NCBI RefSeq assembly: GCF_032197885.1 | Contig: NZ_CP134159.1 | Coordinates: 1,364,001 to 1,428,000 of the forward strand | From: Levilactobacillus namurensis | Lineage (GTDB): Bacteria; Bacillota; Bacilli; Lactobacillales; Lactobacillaceae | DNA length: 64,000 nt | Direction: 5' to 3' | In this document: positions 33,350 through 41,996 of the stretch, piece by piece | Layout: each line of letters opens with the position of its first letter | How positions within the stretch are numbered: the stretch's first letter is position 1 | Notes under the pieces: model-generated | The model's database searches: none | What the model saw: only the letters and a program-made list of their open reading frames with translations | What the model was told of the DNA's origin: nothing | Program-made: the position numbers and the translations under genes

Positions 33350-33461
33350 TTAGAGTTTAAGAGATGCTAATAACCTGATTCAGAGAAATTGATTAGCAAG
33401 CCGGAGTTTCTTAGATTTTAAAAACGCTCGCCCATTCGTAGGAATGGCGGGCATTTTTTGT
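33350..33461 (+). ncRNA. Candidate small RNA, about 110 nt
   Basis: A near-consensus promoter (33315-33343) fires into a stretch that has no ORF longer than a few codons and ends at a clear rho-independent terminator. That terminator has a stem around CGCCCATTC / GAATGGCG and six T at 33453-33458. The 5' part can form a GCTAAT / ATTAGC hairpin. Both neighbours (xerS and the ABC permease) are on the other strand. The same hairpin, with its A run, also ends the minus-strand ABC operon. I know no RNA family that matches. Confidence 0.5.
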
Positions 33462-33473
33462 TAGCCAATGAGG

Positions 33474-34235
33474 CTAGACTAAAGCTTTCTTATTCAACAA
33501 GACCACGCTACTGACGATTAAAATTAAGGTCAGGCCTAGCGCTACGCCCATAGCAGGAAACAGCTTTGTTAGAGACAAATTCCCCTGAAGAATGGCGACA
33601 TTATCACCAATTAAGGAGACAGGGTTAAAGTTATGGGCTCGTTTTAAAAGCTTCACCAGGAATAAGATTGCCATCACTAGGCAAGTAAATAGCAATCCCT
33701 CATAGGTGTGGCGTCCCCAAGTAGAACCGAACAGGACAACTGCTAAAAAGAAGGCCCCAAAGACTAATAACGGTAAGCAGGCCGCAACTGGATGGGGACT
33801 TTGACGATTGGAAAAGTAAAAGGTCGTGTATCCCCAGGTGGTAAAGAATGCGCCAGCCATAACGACTAGCCACTGACTGAGTAAGCACAAATACTTGGCG
33901 ATAATGACTGCCCACCGGGGAAGCCCTTTAGTCACCAGGTTTACTAAGGTTTTGCCGGCGAGTTCACGGCTCACGGTTCCCCCAAACAAAATTGCGATGA
34001 TATAGATGCCCATTTGAGAAATATTCTTATAAAATTGGGTCCAAGAATCAACCGACGTTGGGGGCGGTAGCTTAACGGCCGTTCCTAGGCTTAATCGTAA
34101 AAGATCAGGAGTTAGCTTGGCAGCTAGCGGACTCATTAACGCAAATAGGAGAAACACTACGGTCAAGATCCCAAATCGCCGGGTCCGCCAGGTCTCCAAG
34201 AGTTCTTTCTTAAAGAACACGGATAGGGGTCTCAT
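33474..34235 (-). CDS. ABC-2 type transporter permease
   Basis: A 253-residue membrane protein with six hydrophobic segments: 'FGILTVVFLLFALMSPLAAKL', 'MGIYIIAILFGGTVSRELAGKTLV', 'WLVVMAGAFFTTWGYTTFYF', 'LPLLVFGAFFLAVVLFGSTWG', 'LLFTCLVMAILFLVKLL' and 'GVALGLTLILIVSSVVLL'. The 'SRELAGKTLVNLVTKGLPRW' loop is the ATPase-coupling region of ABC-2 permeases. It overlaps the ATPase gene by 26 bases. Last gene of the XRE-PLDc_N-ATPase-permease operon. Likely export of, or immunity to, a peptide or lipid-active compound (inference). Confidence 0.85.
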   Translation of the reverse strand: MRPLSVFFKKELLETWRTRRFGILTVVFLLFALMSPLAAKLTPDLLRLSLGTAVKLPPPTSVDSWTQFYKNISQMGIYIIAILFGGTVSRELAGKTLVNLVTKGLPRWAVIIAKYLCLLSQWLVVMAGAFFTTWGYTTFYFSNRQSPHPVAACLPLLVFGAFFLAVVLFGSTWGRHTYEGLLFTCLVMAILFLVKLLKRAHNFNPVSLIGDNVAILQGNLSLTKLFPAMGVALGLTLILIVSSVVLLNKKALV

Positions 34236-35136
34236 TTTGCGTCACCTCCATAAAGATTTGGTCGAGCGTCGGGTCAACCCGCCGCAGACTTACCGGCATC
34301 AATTTTACTGCCAGTAAGTCTTGAAAAACCTGGTGAGCCTCAGCAACATAACTTCCCTGATACGTTATGGTGACCGTACAATCGTGCCATGGCGCCTGGA
34401 AGTGCGTGGCACACCGGCGGGTTTCCGCTACAGTCGCAAACGTTAACGCCATTTGATGTCGGCCGTACGTTGCGTGTAAATGGGCTGGGGTATCGCAAGC
34501 AGCCAGACGCCCATGGTGTAAGATTCCGACATAATCACTAATACGTTCAACGTCACTAAGAATGTGAGTTGAAAAGAGCACGGTCACTCGGCCCTTCAGC
34601 GAATAAAGGAGGTTTAAAAATGCCGCTCGTCCAGCCGGATCTAACGCACTAGTTGGCTCATCGCAGATTAAAAGTTCGGGATCGTTAAGCAACGCTTGGG
34701 CAATCCCCAAACGTTGCCGCATCCCCCGAGAAAAGCCATGGATTCTGTGATGCACCTCTTCTAAACCAACTAGGGCTAACGTGTTCTCTATCTTGACCGT
34801 GGCATTAGTGACGTGTGTCAGGTCGGCACATAGGCGTAAATATTCTCGTGAGGTCATATAGTCGTAAAAGGCAGGGACGTCCGGTAAATACCCGGTCATT
34901 CGGTTCGTTTTGGTTTGACCGTAGTGGACCTTTTCACCATTAATCAAGATAGTCCCAGCATCGGCCTTCTCCAGTCCTAGAATCAGCCGCATGGTGGTCG
35001 TCTTACCAGCACCGTTAGCGCCCACCAACCCAAAGATTGAACCACGTGGAATCTTAAAGTTTAAATCTTGCAATACGGTTCGCGAGCCGTAACGTTTTTG
35101 AAGATGGTGCAGCGTTAAGAGATCACTATCACTCAT
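34210..35136 (-). CDS. ABC transporter ATP-binding protein
   Basis: A 308-residue ATPase. Walker A is 'GLVGANGAGKTTTMRLILGLE', the signature is 'HGFSRGMRQRLGIAQALL' (SRGMRQR in place of the usual LSGGQ), Walker B is 'PELLICDEPTSALDPAGR', and the H-loop 'VTVLFSTHILSDVERI'. The ~90-residue C-terminal extension is as in BcrA/CcmA-type exporters. The start is set at the ATG followed by SDSDLL, with AAAGGAA upstream; a longer frame exists but lacks a ribosome site. It overlaps both the PLDc_N gene and the permease gene. Confidence 0.9.
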   Translation of the reverse strand: MSDSDLLTLHHLQKRYGSRTVLQDLNFKIPRGSIFGLVGANGAGKTTTMRLILGLEKADAGTILINGEKVHYGQTKTNRMTGYLPDVPAFYDYMTSREYLRLCADLTHVTNATVKIENTLALVGLEEVHHRIHGFSRGMRQRLGIAQALLNDPELLICDEPTSALDPAGRAAFLNLLYSLKGRVTVLFSTHILSDVERISDYVGILHHGRLAACDTPAHLHATYGRHQMALTFATVAETRRCATHFQAPWHDCTVTITYQGSYVAEAHQVFQDLLAVKLMPVSLRRVDPTLDQIFMEVTQNETPIRVL

Positions 35137-35353
35137 CGCTCGTAGTTCCTTTCCCCCAGGTAAAGTAAGTAACGGGACCAATAATCTGGAAGACAACCAC
35201 AATAACCACCCACATCACGCGATTACCGAAGCGGTACCGTGCGTGTTGAAAGATATGCTTTAACGCGGCAAACATCAAGCCTAATTCCAAGATGGCGACG
35301 GGTAGTAAGGTTGGCCAATAATCGATTAAGAATTGTGTTTCATTGAGGTCCAT
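35129..35353 (-). CDS. PLDc_N-domain small membrane protein
   Basis: A 74-residue protein with two hydrophobic helices; the first is 'YWPTLLPVAILELGLMFAAL' and the second 'VMWVVIVVVFQIIGPVTYFTWG'. The W/I-G-P-x-x-Y-F pattern is that of the phospholipase D nuclease N-terminal family, which in Gram-positives usually occurs alone beside ABC exporters and is thought to be an accessory or immunity component. Overlaps both the XRE regulator gene and the ATPase gene. Confidence 0.82.
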   Translation of the reverse strand: MDLNETQFLIDYWPTLLPVAILELGLMFAALKHIFQHARYRFGNRVMWVVIVVVFQIIGPVTYFTWGKGTTSDE

Positions 35354-36473
35354 GTTGACCTACCTCCTTTAATTTTCGGGCTAAAGGGAGCCAACGCTCG
35401 TCATTCCGGTAAGCTGCTAGAGTGGGATCCTGCTGAATAATGTCAACTAATTGCTGTTGCACCATCGTAGCATTCCGCGGCGTCTGGTGCCCACTATCGA
35501 GGTTGTCCAGCCAATCATCAATCTGGTCGAAGTACGCATCCCCATGCAAGATTGGTGGAAACTCTGTGCGGCTTAAGACGTTAACGTAGTGCGTCAGTAC
35601 CCGAAAAAGCATGGTGGTCTGCTGCTGTTGGGCTAATCCCATAATGGTTGCCAGCAGAAAGTTCAGGTAAACCAAGGGATTCAGCGTGGCCATTTTAAAG
35701 ACCTCCGCATAGGCTTGTCCCCGACGGTACGTCTCAGTAAACTTAGCCGAATCTGCGGTCAACAATGTCAAGTAATTCGTAAAGTAATTCATTCCCACGC
35801 TAGCGTGCTGATACATGGCACTTTGGTAGACCGCCTGAGCTTTCTCGGTATCATGCTGCATCTGATACGCCGTTGCAATCAAATTCTCTGCGGGAAGGTA
35901 CGTAGGGGTTGCCGTTCCCAGTAAAGTTAAAACCTCTTGGGGCTTGTGTAATAAAATGAGGGTGTAAGCTTCTAAGTTACGCGCATTAAGTTTCAGGGTG
36001 GTATCATCCGTATTTTCACGGACGTGAATAAAAAGCTGACGAGCCTCCGCAACGTAGCGTGCTTGCTTATCTGCCGCATCCTTACCCGGTAGGGATGTAA
36101 AATGATTAAGAATCAATAACCCCATTTGTTGAATAAAGGGATAGCAGGCGTAGTACCGTCGAATCAGGCTACGTAGTTTCGTCAAAACTTCCTCGCCAGA
36201 TTCTGTGGTAAACGACTTTTTCAAGGTATTGTAGATGTTTTGAATCTCTGAAGTGGAGAGTTGTGGTTCATAGTCTAGTAAATCATCAATCTGCAGATTG
36301 AAATACGCTGCTAAACTGGGGAGAAGCGTAATGTCGGGATAGCTTTGACCGGTTTCCCATTTAGAGACTGCGGCTTTCGAGACCCCAACAAAGTCAGCTA
36401 ATTGTTGCTGCGTAATGTGATGCTGCTTACGCTGGTTAATCAAGACTGGTCCAATGTTGACCTCCATGATCAT
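35340..36473 (-). CDS. XRE-family regulator with TPR-like C-terminal domain
   Basis: At 377 residues, the N-terminal helix-turn-helix is 'KQHHITQQQLADFVGVSKAAVSKWETGQSYPDITLLPSLAAYF' (about 15-58), followed by 'QIDDLLDYEPQ'. The rest is helical repeat, like peptide-sensing XRE/TPR regulators. It is first in the operon with PLDc_N and the ABC exporter, and probably controls that export in response to the exported or an external compound (inference). AAAGGAG lies six bases before the chosen ATG; a second ATG two codons later is possible. Confidence 0.88.
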   Translation of the reverse strand: MIMEVNIGPVLINQRKQHHITQQQLADFVGVSKAAVSKWETGQSYPDITLLPSLAAYFNLQIDDLLDYEPQLSTSEIQNIYNTLKKSFTTESGEEVLTKLRSLIRRYYACYPFIQQMGLLILNHFTSLPGKDAADKQARYVAEARQLFIHVRENTDDTTLKLNARNLEAYTLILLHKPQEVLTLLGTATPTYLPAENLIATAYQMQHDTEKAQAVYQSAMYQHASVGMNYFTNYLTLLTADSAKFTETYRRGQAYAEVFKMATLNPLVYLNFLLATIMGLAQQQQTTMLFRVLTHYVNVLSRTEFPPILHGDAYFDQIDDWLDNLDSGHQTPRNATMVQQQLVDIIQQDPTLAAYRNDERWLPLARKLKEVGQHGPQ

Positions 36474-36495
36474 ACCAACTCCTTTCTTATCACTA

Positions 36496-36546
36496 ATTAT
36501 AGGGGAGTCTAGGGAAAAGTATATGGAGTGGTTGTCAACAAACCAC
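36496..36546 (-). promoter_or_regulatory. XRE operon -10 and candidate operator
   Basis: A perfect minus-strand TATAAT (36496-36501) stands about 25 bases before the XRE start, without a clear -35. Upstream is a six-base inverted repeat GTGGTT-N7-AACCAC (36528-36546) that contains a TTGACA. It may be the regulator's own site. Confidence 0.4.
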
Positions 36547-36976
36547 CGTATAAATCAACTAACACGATACTTTTCTAAATCTATCAATAAAACCTGGGGG
36601 TAGGAGAGACGTTTAGGTCAATAAGGTCAGCATGCTTAGATGATTCTCAAAAAGGTCAGAGAGCCTATCGCAATCCCTAAATTCATACAGAGGCCAGGGA
36701 GATGTGTAAATTCTGGTTGATAAGGGCTGGACTACCAGAGGAACGGTACTGACGTAAACTGGATTGTTGGTAACATTAAGCCAGTCCGTATCGCATTTAT
36801 TTTTCAATATAGAAGTATCTTTAAAATCCACATTTTAATGAAAGTAGTCTTAAAGAGAACTTCTATCCAAAATCCAAGAGAACCCGGCATCATTATTTTT
36901 TTGAGTCAGCAGCCCAACGCCCTAAATACAATCCAAATTTACGCCGATTTAATTACCGCCCAGCAAGTAATCGTCA

Positions 36977-37027
36977 TGGATAAACGCTCGAAATCGCCGG
37001 AATAATACGGTTTCGAGCGTTTATCCA
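36977..37027. repeat. 17-bp perfect inverted repeat in a 1.5-kb gene-free, AT-rich stretch
   Basis: TGGATAAACGCTCGAAA (36977-36993) is repeated exactly inverted at 37011-37027, with a 17-base loop. Neither side has a terminator-like T run. It lies within 36547-38047, where I find no convincing gene. A 55-codon plus-strand ORF (36838-37005) runs into the left arm without a ribosome site, and two minus-strand ORFs of 65-67 residues lack start signals. The stretch looks like decayed or acquired DNA. Confidence 0.6.
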
Positions 37028-38047
37028 GCCCCGAATCCAGGCTATTTTAATGCAGAACAAGCCGTAGCAAGCCAGTTTTAACACGGCTTTCGAGCTTAAA
37101 TCGAATAGCCATGACCACGTCGTAGCAGTTATCAGCGCTTGATCACTAAGCAACTCATCCGCAACCATCACAACTAATCGTTATCAGGTCGTACGTACAT
37201 GATTCCCAAAGACGAGTCTTCAAAAATAAGTATCGACCAACCAATTGGGTACTTGTGCCAGTTACTATAAATTGCCCCAAATTGAACGTCAATCCTAACG
37301 ACACGTTCAGTTGTTTGATGGGGAGTTATCCGTTTAAATGCGTTTAGCGACGCGCTTATTCTGTAACTACTGGTCACCAGTTAACCGCGTTTTAAGTACA
37401 TTGAAGCCGAGTCGGTGAGCTCTTAAAAAAGTTGAAGTCAAATTCACCACACAGGAATCACTGGTAATCATCAGCTACATCGAAACGCTAAATTTAAGAT
37501 TGCTCGCTACCATAGATCCCGATGGCTTACGGTCATCCAAAAAATTATGCCGTTTCGGCAAAGAGGGGTTAGCCCCAAAACTAGTCGAATACTATTTTAA
37601 TTCTCTACTTTACATAATATATATTATCGAAAGTGGACTTTGAATGTAAAGACTCGGGTTTTGGCTACATCCAATCTCCATATTTCTTCAATTTTCACTA
37701 TTGCCACTTTAACCACGGCTTATCCGTCGTCATTGCAACGACAAAATTGTTTCGCGTTTTTCTCCAAAATACTTTTTGGTTAACTTGCCGCTATCGATTG
37801 ATTAACCACACTCGGCTTGCAATTCAGATTTTCTCTAACTTTTTTGCCGCTTAGTCATCAGCAATCGCACATGCCTAAATCCTCGACAATCCATTTACAC
37901 TTTTGCCAGTCCCGTGGTCAATCTGACCTACAGCTCGAACTGGATTTATGGCTACTCACTTGATGATGACTTGATCCATGAATTTGCTGCTTCCCAGACG
38001 CACTTAGCACTTTTTCCACAAATCACACAGTTTCCAGCTTTCGGTCA

Positions 38048-38076
38048 CTGACAGTCACCGACTAGTCCACTATAAT
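38048..38076 (+). promoter_or_regulatory. Promoter of the CAP-domain protein gene
   Basis: CTGACA (38048-38053), 17-bp spacer, TATAAT (38071-38076). Confidence 0.75.
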
Positions 38077-38143
38077 TATTTTTAGAAATGGTTAATCTAA
38101 TTAATCACATTCTCTATATTCTACATAAGGAAGTCCTATATCT

Positions 38144-39034
38144 ATGTTTAATCATCGCTTTAGTTACTGGTTAGCCGCCTTGGTCCTGTGCGTCAGTCTC
38201 CTAGGCGTCACGACCACCGCGCAGGCCAAGCGCCACACCCACGCCGCAACCGTTTATTCCGCCTGGACTTGGCGTCCTAAGACCAAAGTCAAAGTCAAAA
38301 AAGGTACGCTCTACACCTCAATCCGCTTAACTAAGAAAAAAGCCAACCTCGCCAAGGCTAAGTACCGCAAGTTAACCTACATAACGGGTAAACAATACGC
38401 CGTAAAAAAAGCCAATGGAAAGCATGCCCGCTATAACTACATCCGTTCCACTAACGGCAAGGTTAAAGGCTACGTCTGGTCAGGCTACGTTCATCAGCTA
38501 AAACGGAAAGCCACCACCAAAAAGCGGTCAACCAAGGTAACCAAGACCCGCAAGGCTGGGAATAGCACGCCTAAATCCAGCGAACCCGCAACGCCCGTTC
38601 TCAGTACCGCGGCTTACCGTTCCGCCTTCTTACAGGCCCTGAATAACGAGCGGGCCAAGCGAAACATCCCGGCTGTGACTGAATCAGCGGCCTATGATAC
38701 CATTGCCCAGCACCGTTCAACCCAATTACTGACTAACTTCGCTCACGGCGATGACCAAAGCGACTTTATCGCGGATGATCTCTTTACCGCAGCTGGGGTT
38801 GCTGGCTTACGGGGTGAATGTATCTCCATGGACTACATGGATGATGCCGATGCCAACCCCAGCGCTTCCGTGGCCAAACGGGATATCCATGAATACATCT
38901 ACAACGATGCGGATTCCAACTGGGGCCACCGGGACATCTTACTGGATGCCGCGAACACCACAATTGGGATTGGTGCCACGCAAAAGCCTAGCTCTGAATA
39001 CGTTTATGGGGCCATCGACATGGGAAGCAATTAG
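38144..39034 (+). CDS. Secreted CAP-domain protein with N-terminal wall-binding-like region
   Basis: A 296-residue secreted protein. The signal peptide is 'YWLAALVLCVSLLGVTTTAQA' (about 8-28). A basic, Lys/Thr-rich segment (about 40-150) has 'YNYIRSTNGKVKGYVWSGYVHQL', resembling SH3/SLAP-like wall-attachment repeats of lactobacilli. The C-terminal ~140 residues form a CAP/SCP domain: 'FLQALNNERAKRNIPAV', 'ANFAHGDD'-like metal region (here TNFAHGDD) and 'SNWGHRDILLDAANTTIGIG'. AAGGAAG precedes the ATG. The function of bacterial CAP proteins is mostly unknown. Confidence 0.88.
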   Translation: MFNHRFSYWLAALVLCVSLLGVTTTAQAKRHTHAATVYSAWTWRPKTKVKVKKGTLYTSIRLTKKKANLAKAKYRKLTYITGKQYAVKKANGKHARYNYIRSTNGKVKGYVWSGYVHQLKRKATTKKRSTKVTKTRKAGNSTPKSSEPATPVLSTAAYRSAFLQALNNERAKRNIPAVTESAAYDTIAQHRSTQLLTNFAHGDDQSDFIADDLFTAAGVAGLRGECISMDYMDDADANPSASVAKRDIHEYIYNDADSNWGHRDILLDAANTTIGIGATQKPSSEYVYGAIDMGSN

Positions 39035-39051
39035 CCCGCTCCCTAAATAGA

Positions 39052-39107
39052 CCTAAAAGGCGGACAACCCGACTGGTAAACCAGCTGAGTTGTCCGCCTT
39101 TTAGGCG
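39052..39107. terminator. Strong bidirectional terminator
   Basis: CTAAAAGGCGGACAAC pairs with GTTGTCCGCCTTTTAG, with an inner CTGGT / ACCAG stem, between the CAP gene and the convergent small gene. Confidence 0.88.
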
Positions 39108-39108
39108 C

Positions 39109-39264
39109 TTAATTTGAGTTCTTGGTCTGTTTCTTTCGCTTCAGATACGCATCGATCAGGGCTTGTTTTTGGGCCTTGCCCGCCTGCTTACCCGCTTTAA
39201 CTTGTTTCTCCTGTCGCTTGGTCTGGGCGTTAACGTTGACGCTTTCGAACACTAATCTGCTCAA
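39109..39264 (-). CDS. Small basic protein, 51 residues, TTG start
   Basis: Starts MSRLVFESVNVNAQTKRQEK and goes on in a Lys/Gln/Ala-rich helix ending 'LKRKKQTKNSN'. GTGGAGG stands six bases before a TTG start. It is followed by the shared terminator. Highly basic and helical, with no membrane segment; probably cytosolic and nucleic-acid-associated (inference). I do not recognise the family. Confidence 0.65.
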   Translation of the reverse strand: MSRLVFESVNVNAQTKRQEKQVKAGKQAGKAQKQALIDAYLKRKKQTKNSN

Positions 39265-39363
39265 ATTGATTCCTCCACTCGGTTAGCTTTGCTAATCAAA
39301 TTTTAGCACACCTTCGCCAATCACCCCACCATAAATTGCGCCACTAGCGAATACATAACCGAT

Positions 39364-39885
39364 TTATTGCCAGTGTTCCTGAATGAAGGCCTCGCGCCCG
39401 CCCATCTCTTCAATCTGGTAACGGAAAGGATTACGCCGGTAGAAGTCCTGGTGTTCCTCTTCTGCAGGATAGAAAGGTTGCGCATCCTCAATCTGGGTCA
39501 CGATAGGCGCATCAAACTGGCCACTAGCCGCTAGTTTTTCCTTAGAGGCCGTCGCAATCCGCCGTTGTTCCGGACCGTTTACGTAGATAACGGGCCGGTA
39601 ACTGTCGCCTCGGTCCTGGAATTGACCACTGGCATCGGTCGGGTCCGTCTGGCGCCAGTAAATGCTAACGAGTTGGTCGTAAGTGATGATGCTGGGGTCA
39701 AAGGTAATCTTGACCGCTTCCGTATGCCCCGTGGTGTGGGACGCTACTTCAGCGTAGGTGGGATTGACCGTATGACCTCCCGTGTATCCGGAAACTACCG
39801 ACTGAATCCCTGGTTGCGTATCAAAGGGCTTCACCATGCACCAGAAGCATCCCCCAGCAAAAATTGCCGTTTCTGTCTTTGCCAA
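39364..39885 (-). CDS. msrA: Peptide methionine-S-sulfoxide reductase MsrA
   Basis: A 173-residue enzyme that repairs methionine-S-sulfoxide. The active site '[16 protein letters not shown]' has the nucleophilic Cys of GCFWC; 'VSGYTGG' and '[17 protein letters not shown]' are the other signatures. It follows msrB by 14 bases on the same strand, so the two form an oxidative-damage repair operon reducing both sulfoxide epimers. Confidence 0.96.
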   Translation of the reverse strand: MAKTETAIFAGGCFWCMVKPFDTQPGIQSVVSGYTGGHTVNPTYAEVASHTTGHTEAVKITFDPSIITYDQLVSIYWRQTDPTDASGQFQDRGDSYRPVIYVNGPEQRRIATASKEKLAASGQFDAPIVTQIEDAQPFYPAEEEHQDFYRRNPFRYQIEEMGGREAFIQEHWQ

Positions 39886-39899
39886 TCCGACCGTCTCCT

Positions 39900-40352
39900 T
39901 TACTTGTTTTGGGTTGAAAATAACTGTGCGAATTCACCGTAGCCCTTAGCCGCTAAGTCACTTGCGGGAATAAACGTCAGAGCTGCCGAGTTGATGCAGT
40001 ACCGTACCCCGCCCCGGTCGGCTGGGCCGTCATTAAAGACGTGTCCTAGATGGGAATGAGCATCCTTGCTGATGACCTCTTGCCGAATCATACCAAACGA
40101 ATGGTCCGTGTGTTCAACGACACTCGCCGGGTCAATCGGCTTGGAAAAAGCGGGCCAACCACAGCCGGAATCGTACTTATCCGTTGAACTGAACAGCGGT
40201 TTACCACTGACCACATCAACGTAGATCCCAGGTTCAAAAAACTGATCATACTTCCCGGTAAAGGCCGGTTCAGTAGCCGCCTTTTGGGTCACCGCATAGG
40301 CTTCCGCAGACAAACGTTGCTTTAAGTCGGTTCTTGCTTCTTCAGACTTCAT
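39900..40352 (-). CDS. msrB: Peptide methionine-R-sulfoxide reductase MsrB
   Basis: A 150-residue enzyme for the R-epimer. '[14 protein letters not shown]' and '[11 protein letters not shown]' carry the resolving and catalytic cysteines; '[10 protein letters not shown]' is the substrate region. The two C-x-x-C zinc pairs of some MsrB proteins are absent, as in many Firmicute members. GTAAGGAGG precedes the ATG. First gene of the msrB-msrA operon. Confidence 0.96.
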   Translation of the reverse strand: MKSEEARTDLKQRLSAEAYAVTQKAATEPAFTGKYDQFFEPGIYVDVVSGKPLFSSTDKYDSGCGWPAFSKPIDPASVVEHTDHSFGMIRQEVISKDAHSHLGHVFNDGPADRGGVRYCINSAALTFIPASDLAAKGYGEFAQLFSTQNK

Positions 40353-40542
40353 TCAAACTCCTCCTTACACCGTAATCAGTTGTGCACAATTATTTTGTTT
40401 CAACTATTATTCTAACGAAAATCTCGTGGATAGCAAGCAGTTGGCTCCTAAAAGACGACTTTTCTGGCGAGCCAATTGACTGGCTTGCTTTTACCGGCCG
40501 CTAGTCGGTTCCACAAAAGTGTTTACTAAATCTATCAACATT

Positions 40543-40574
40543 TTGTTGACAGTTATCGTCAACAAGTCTAAGAT
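40543..40574 (+). promoter_or_regulatory. Promoter with overlapping operator for the DUF2087 operon
   Basis: TTGACA (40546-40551), 17 bp, TAAGAT (40569-40574). An 8-bp perfect inverted repeat TTGTTGAC-N7-GTCAACAA (40543-40565) covers the -35 and most of the spacer, a classic repressor position. Confidence 0.7.
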
Positions 40575-40608
40575 AGGGGCTAATCACGAACCTAGGAGGT
40601 TTCGTCTA

Positions 40609-41340
40609 ATGGATCTCACGACATTAACACTTACCGATTTAACACAGGGCTGGCATCAAACGGCAAATGCCTTAGTCTGCAACTACTGTGACGCACAGTT
40701 TCCCCTAGACACGCCGGCTATGACAATTGCCCACCATCTTCAGACTGCCCATGGTGGTAACCTCCACGCCTTAGTTCACCTGGATAGTCGGTATAACACA
40801 CTGACAACCAAGCAACAGGCCTTACTTACGGCCTTCGCGACCGGGATCAAGGACAAGGACCTAGCCGCCCAGACTGGGGTGACGGCCGCCACGATTCGCC
40901 ATCAGAAATTCACGTTTCGGGAAAAAGCTAAGCAGGCTAAACTTTACCTAGCCAGCTACCAAGCCGCCTTCGCTCAAGAGGATCCACACGAACGCCTCCT
41001 AGACGTTCCGCAACATCCCCAAGAGCCCGATGACCGTTGGTTAATCACCGAAGACGAGGCCGCCCAGACTCTCCAGCATTACTTCGATTTCACTCAGGAA
41101 CCACCCCGGCTCATTCGGTGGCCTAAGAAGCAAAAGGCCGTCATCGTGGTCTTAACCCGCATTATTGCCGAGATTCCTGACCAGCAACAGTTTACCGAAC
41201 CCCAGATCAACGCCTACCTTCGGCCCATCTATCCAGACTACACCATGGTGCGGCGCTTCTTGATCGAATACCACTTCTTACAACGAACACCGGACGGCAC
41301 CGCCTACTGGCGAACCGCTGCTCCCAGAAAGGACTCATAA
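40609..41340 (+). CDS. DUF2087 protein with Zn-ribbon-like and LuxR-type HTH segments
   Basis: A 243-residue protein. The N-terminal 'ALVCNYCDAQFPLDTPAMTIAHHLQTAH' looks like a C-x-x-C...H...H metal finger (about 20-47). 'LTTKQQALLTAFATGIKDKDLAAQTGVTAATIRHQKFTFREKAKQ' is a GerE/LuxR-like helix-turn-helix (about 65-110). The C-terminal DUF2087 domain ends 'HFLQRTPDGTAYWRTAAP'. CTAGGAGG precedes the ATG at 40609. First gene of an operon with a second DUF2087 gene, and the likely autoregulator acting on the palindrome at 40543-40565 (inference). Confidence 0.82.
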   Translation: MDLTTLTLTDLTQGWHQTANALVCNYCDAQFPLDTPAMTIAHHLQTAHGGNLHALVHLDSRYNTLTTKQQALLTAFATGIKDKDLAAQTGVTAATIRHQKFTFREKAKQAKLYLASYQAAFAQEDPHERLLDVPQHPQEPDDRWLITEDEAAQTLQHYFDFTQEPPRLIRWPKKQKAVIVVLTRIIAEIPDQQQFTEPQINAYLRPIYPDYTMVRRFLIEYHFLQRTPDGTAYWRTAAPRKDS

Positions 41341-41341
41341 T

Positions 41342-41593
41342 ATGACTCAAAACGCCCCGTTACACCTCGACCGGTTACCCCGAAAGCAAAAACGGCTACA
41401 ACGGGTTCTCGAACAAATCGTCACAACCATCCCCACTGATCACCGATTAACGGAAGCCGAGATCAATGCCTACTTAGAACCCATCTATGCCGATTACGCC
41501 CTCCTACGCCGCTCATTAATCGATTGGCATTATCTCGACCGCACACCAGATGGTACCGCCTATTGGCGAGTCGCCACCGAAAGGAATGCTTAA
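41342..41593 (+). CDS. Stand-alone DUF2087 protein
   Basis: An 83-residue protein that repeats the C-terminal DUF2087 domain of the preceding gene: 'LPRKQKRLQRVLEQIVTTIP', 'AEINAYLEPIYADYALLRRSLIDW' and 'LDRTPDGTAYWR' align with 'WPKKQKAVIVVLTRII', 'PQINAYLRPIYPDYTMVRRFLIEY' and 'LQRTPDGTAYWR'. It starts one base after the previous stop. Clearly a partial duplication. The domain is winged-helix-like; its role here may be to modulate the larger protein (inference). Confidence 0.82.
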   Translation: MTQNAPLHLDRLPRKQKRLQRVLEQIVTTIPTDHRLTEAEINAYLEPIYADYALLRRSLIDWHYLDRTPDGTAYWRVATERNA

Positions 41594-41594
41594 C

Positions 41595-41972
41595 ATGAAT
41601 GACCAACAAAAACGAAAACTACGGGCCGATTACAAATTTGCCCCCACGTATTACGGTGTGATTCAGATTGAAAACACACTGAACCACAAAATTTTTATCG
41701 AATCCGTCGCCAACCTCCATAACCGTTGGGGGTACTACCAACTGAATTTAAACCAAAACTTCTACCACGGCACACCATTACAAATCGACTGGTTACGTGA
41801 CGGCCCTGACGCCTTTGCCTATACCGTTCTTTGGCGGGCTGATGCCGCTGACGTGGTCAACATGCGTCAAACCCTGAAGACGTTGCAGGATAAATGGCTG
41901 AGAAAGCTCATGCCATTTGATGAACGCGGCTACAACCACCGACCCTTACGTTGGACCTACGACGCCCATTAA
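41595..41972 (+). CDS. GIY-YIG-like domain protein, degenerate motif
   Basis: At 125 residues it resembles GIY-YIG proteins often paired with DUF2087: 'YYGVIQIENTLNHKIFIESVANLHNRWGYYQLNLN'. The two defining tripeptides are altered (GVI for GIY and FIE for YIG), so nuclease activity is doubtful; an Arg after the second motif (HNRW) remains. AAAGGA at 41580-41585 supports the ATG at 41595; an ATG at 41586 overlaps the previous stop and is also possible. Third gene of the DUF2087 operon. Confidence 0.7.
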   Translation: MNDQQKRKLRADYKFAPTYYGVIQIENTLNHKIFIESVANLHNRWGYYQLNLNQNFYHGTPLQIDWLRDGPDAFAYTVLWRADAADVVNMRQTLKTLQDKWLRKLMPFDERGYNHRPLRWTYDAH

Positions 41973-41996
41973 TCTTTATTATCTAAGGAGCCTACC

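Noticed and set aside
36613-36831. 72-codon minus-strand frame upstream of the XRE operon
   Set aside because: GTG start without ribosome site, no family, in a stretch that looks non-coding.
36838-37005. 55-codon plus-strand frame with protein-like composition
   Set aside because: No ribosome site; it ends inside the loop of the 17-bp hairpin. Possibly a remnant, not enough for a gene call.
37174-37377. 67-codon minus-strand frame ending IMYVRPDND
   Set aside because: Looks partly protein-like but has no start signal and no family I recognise.
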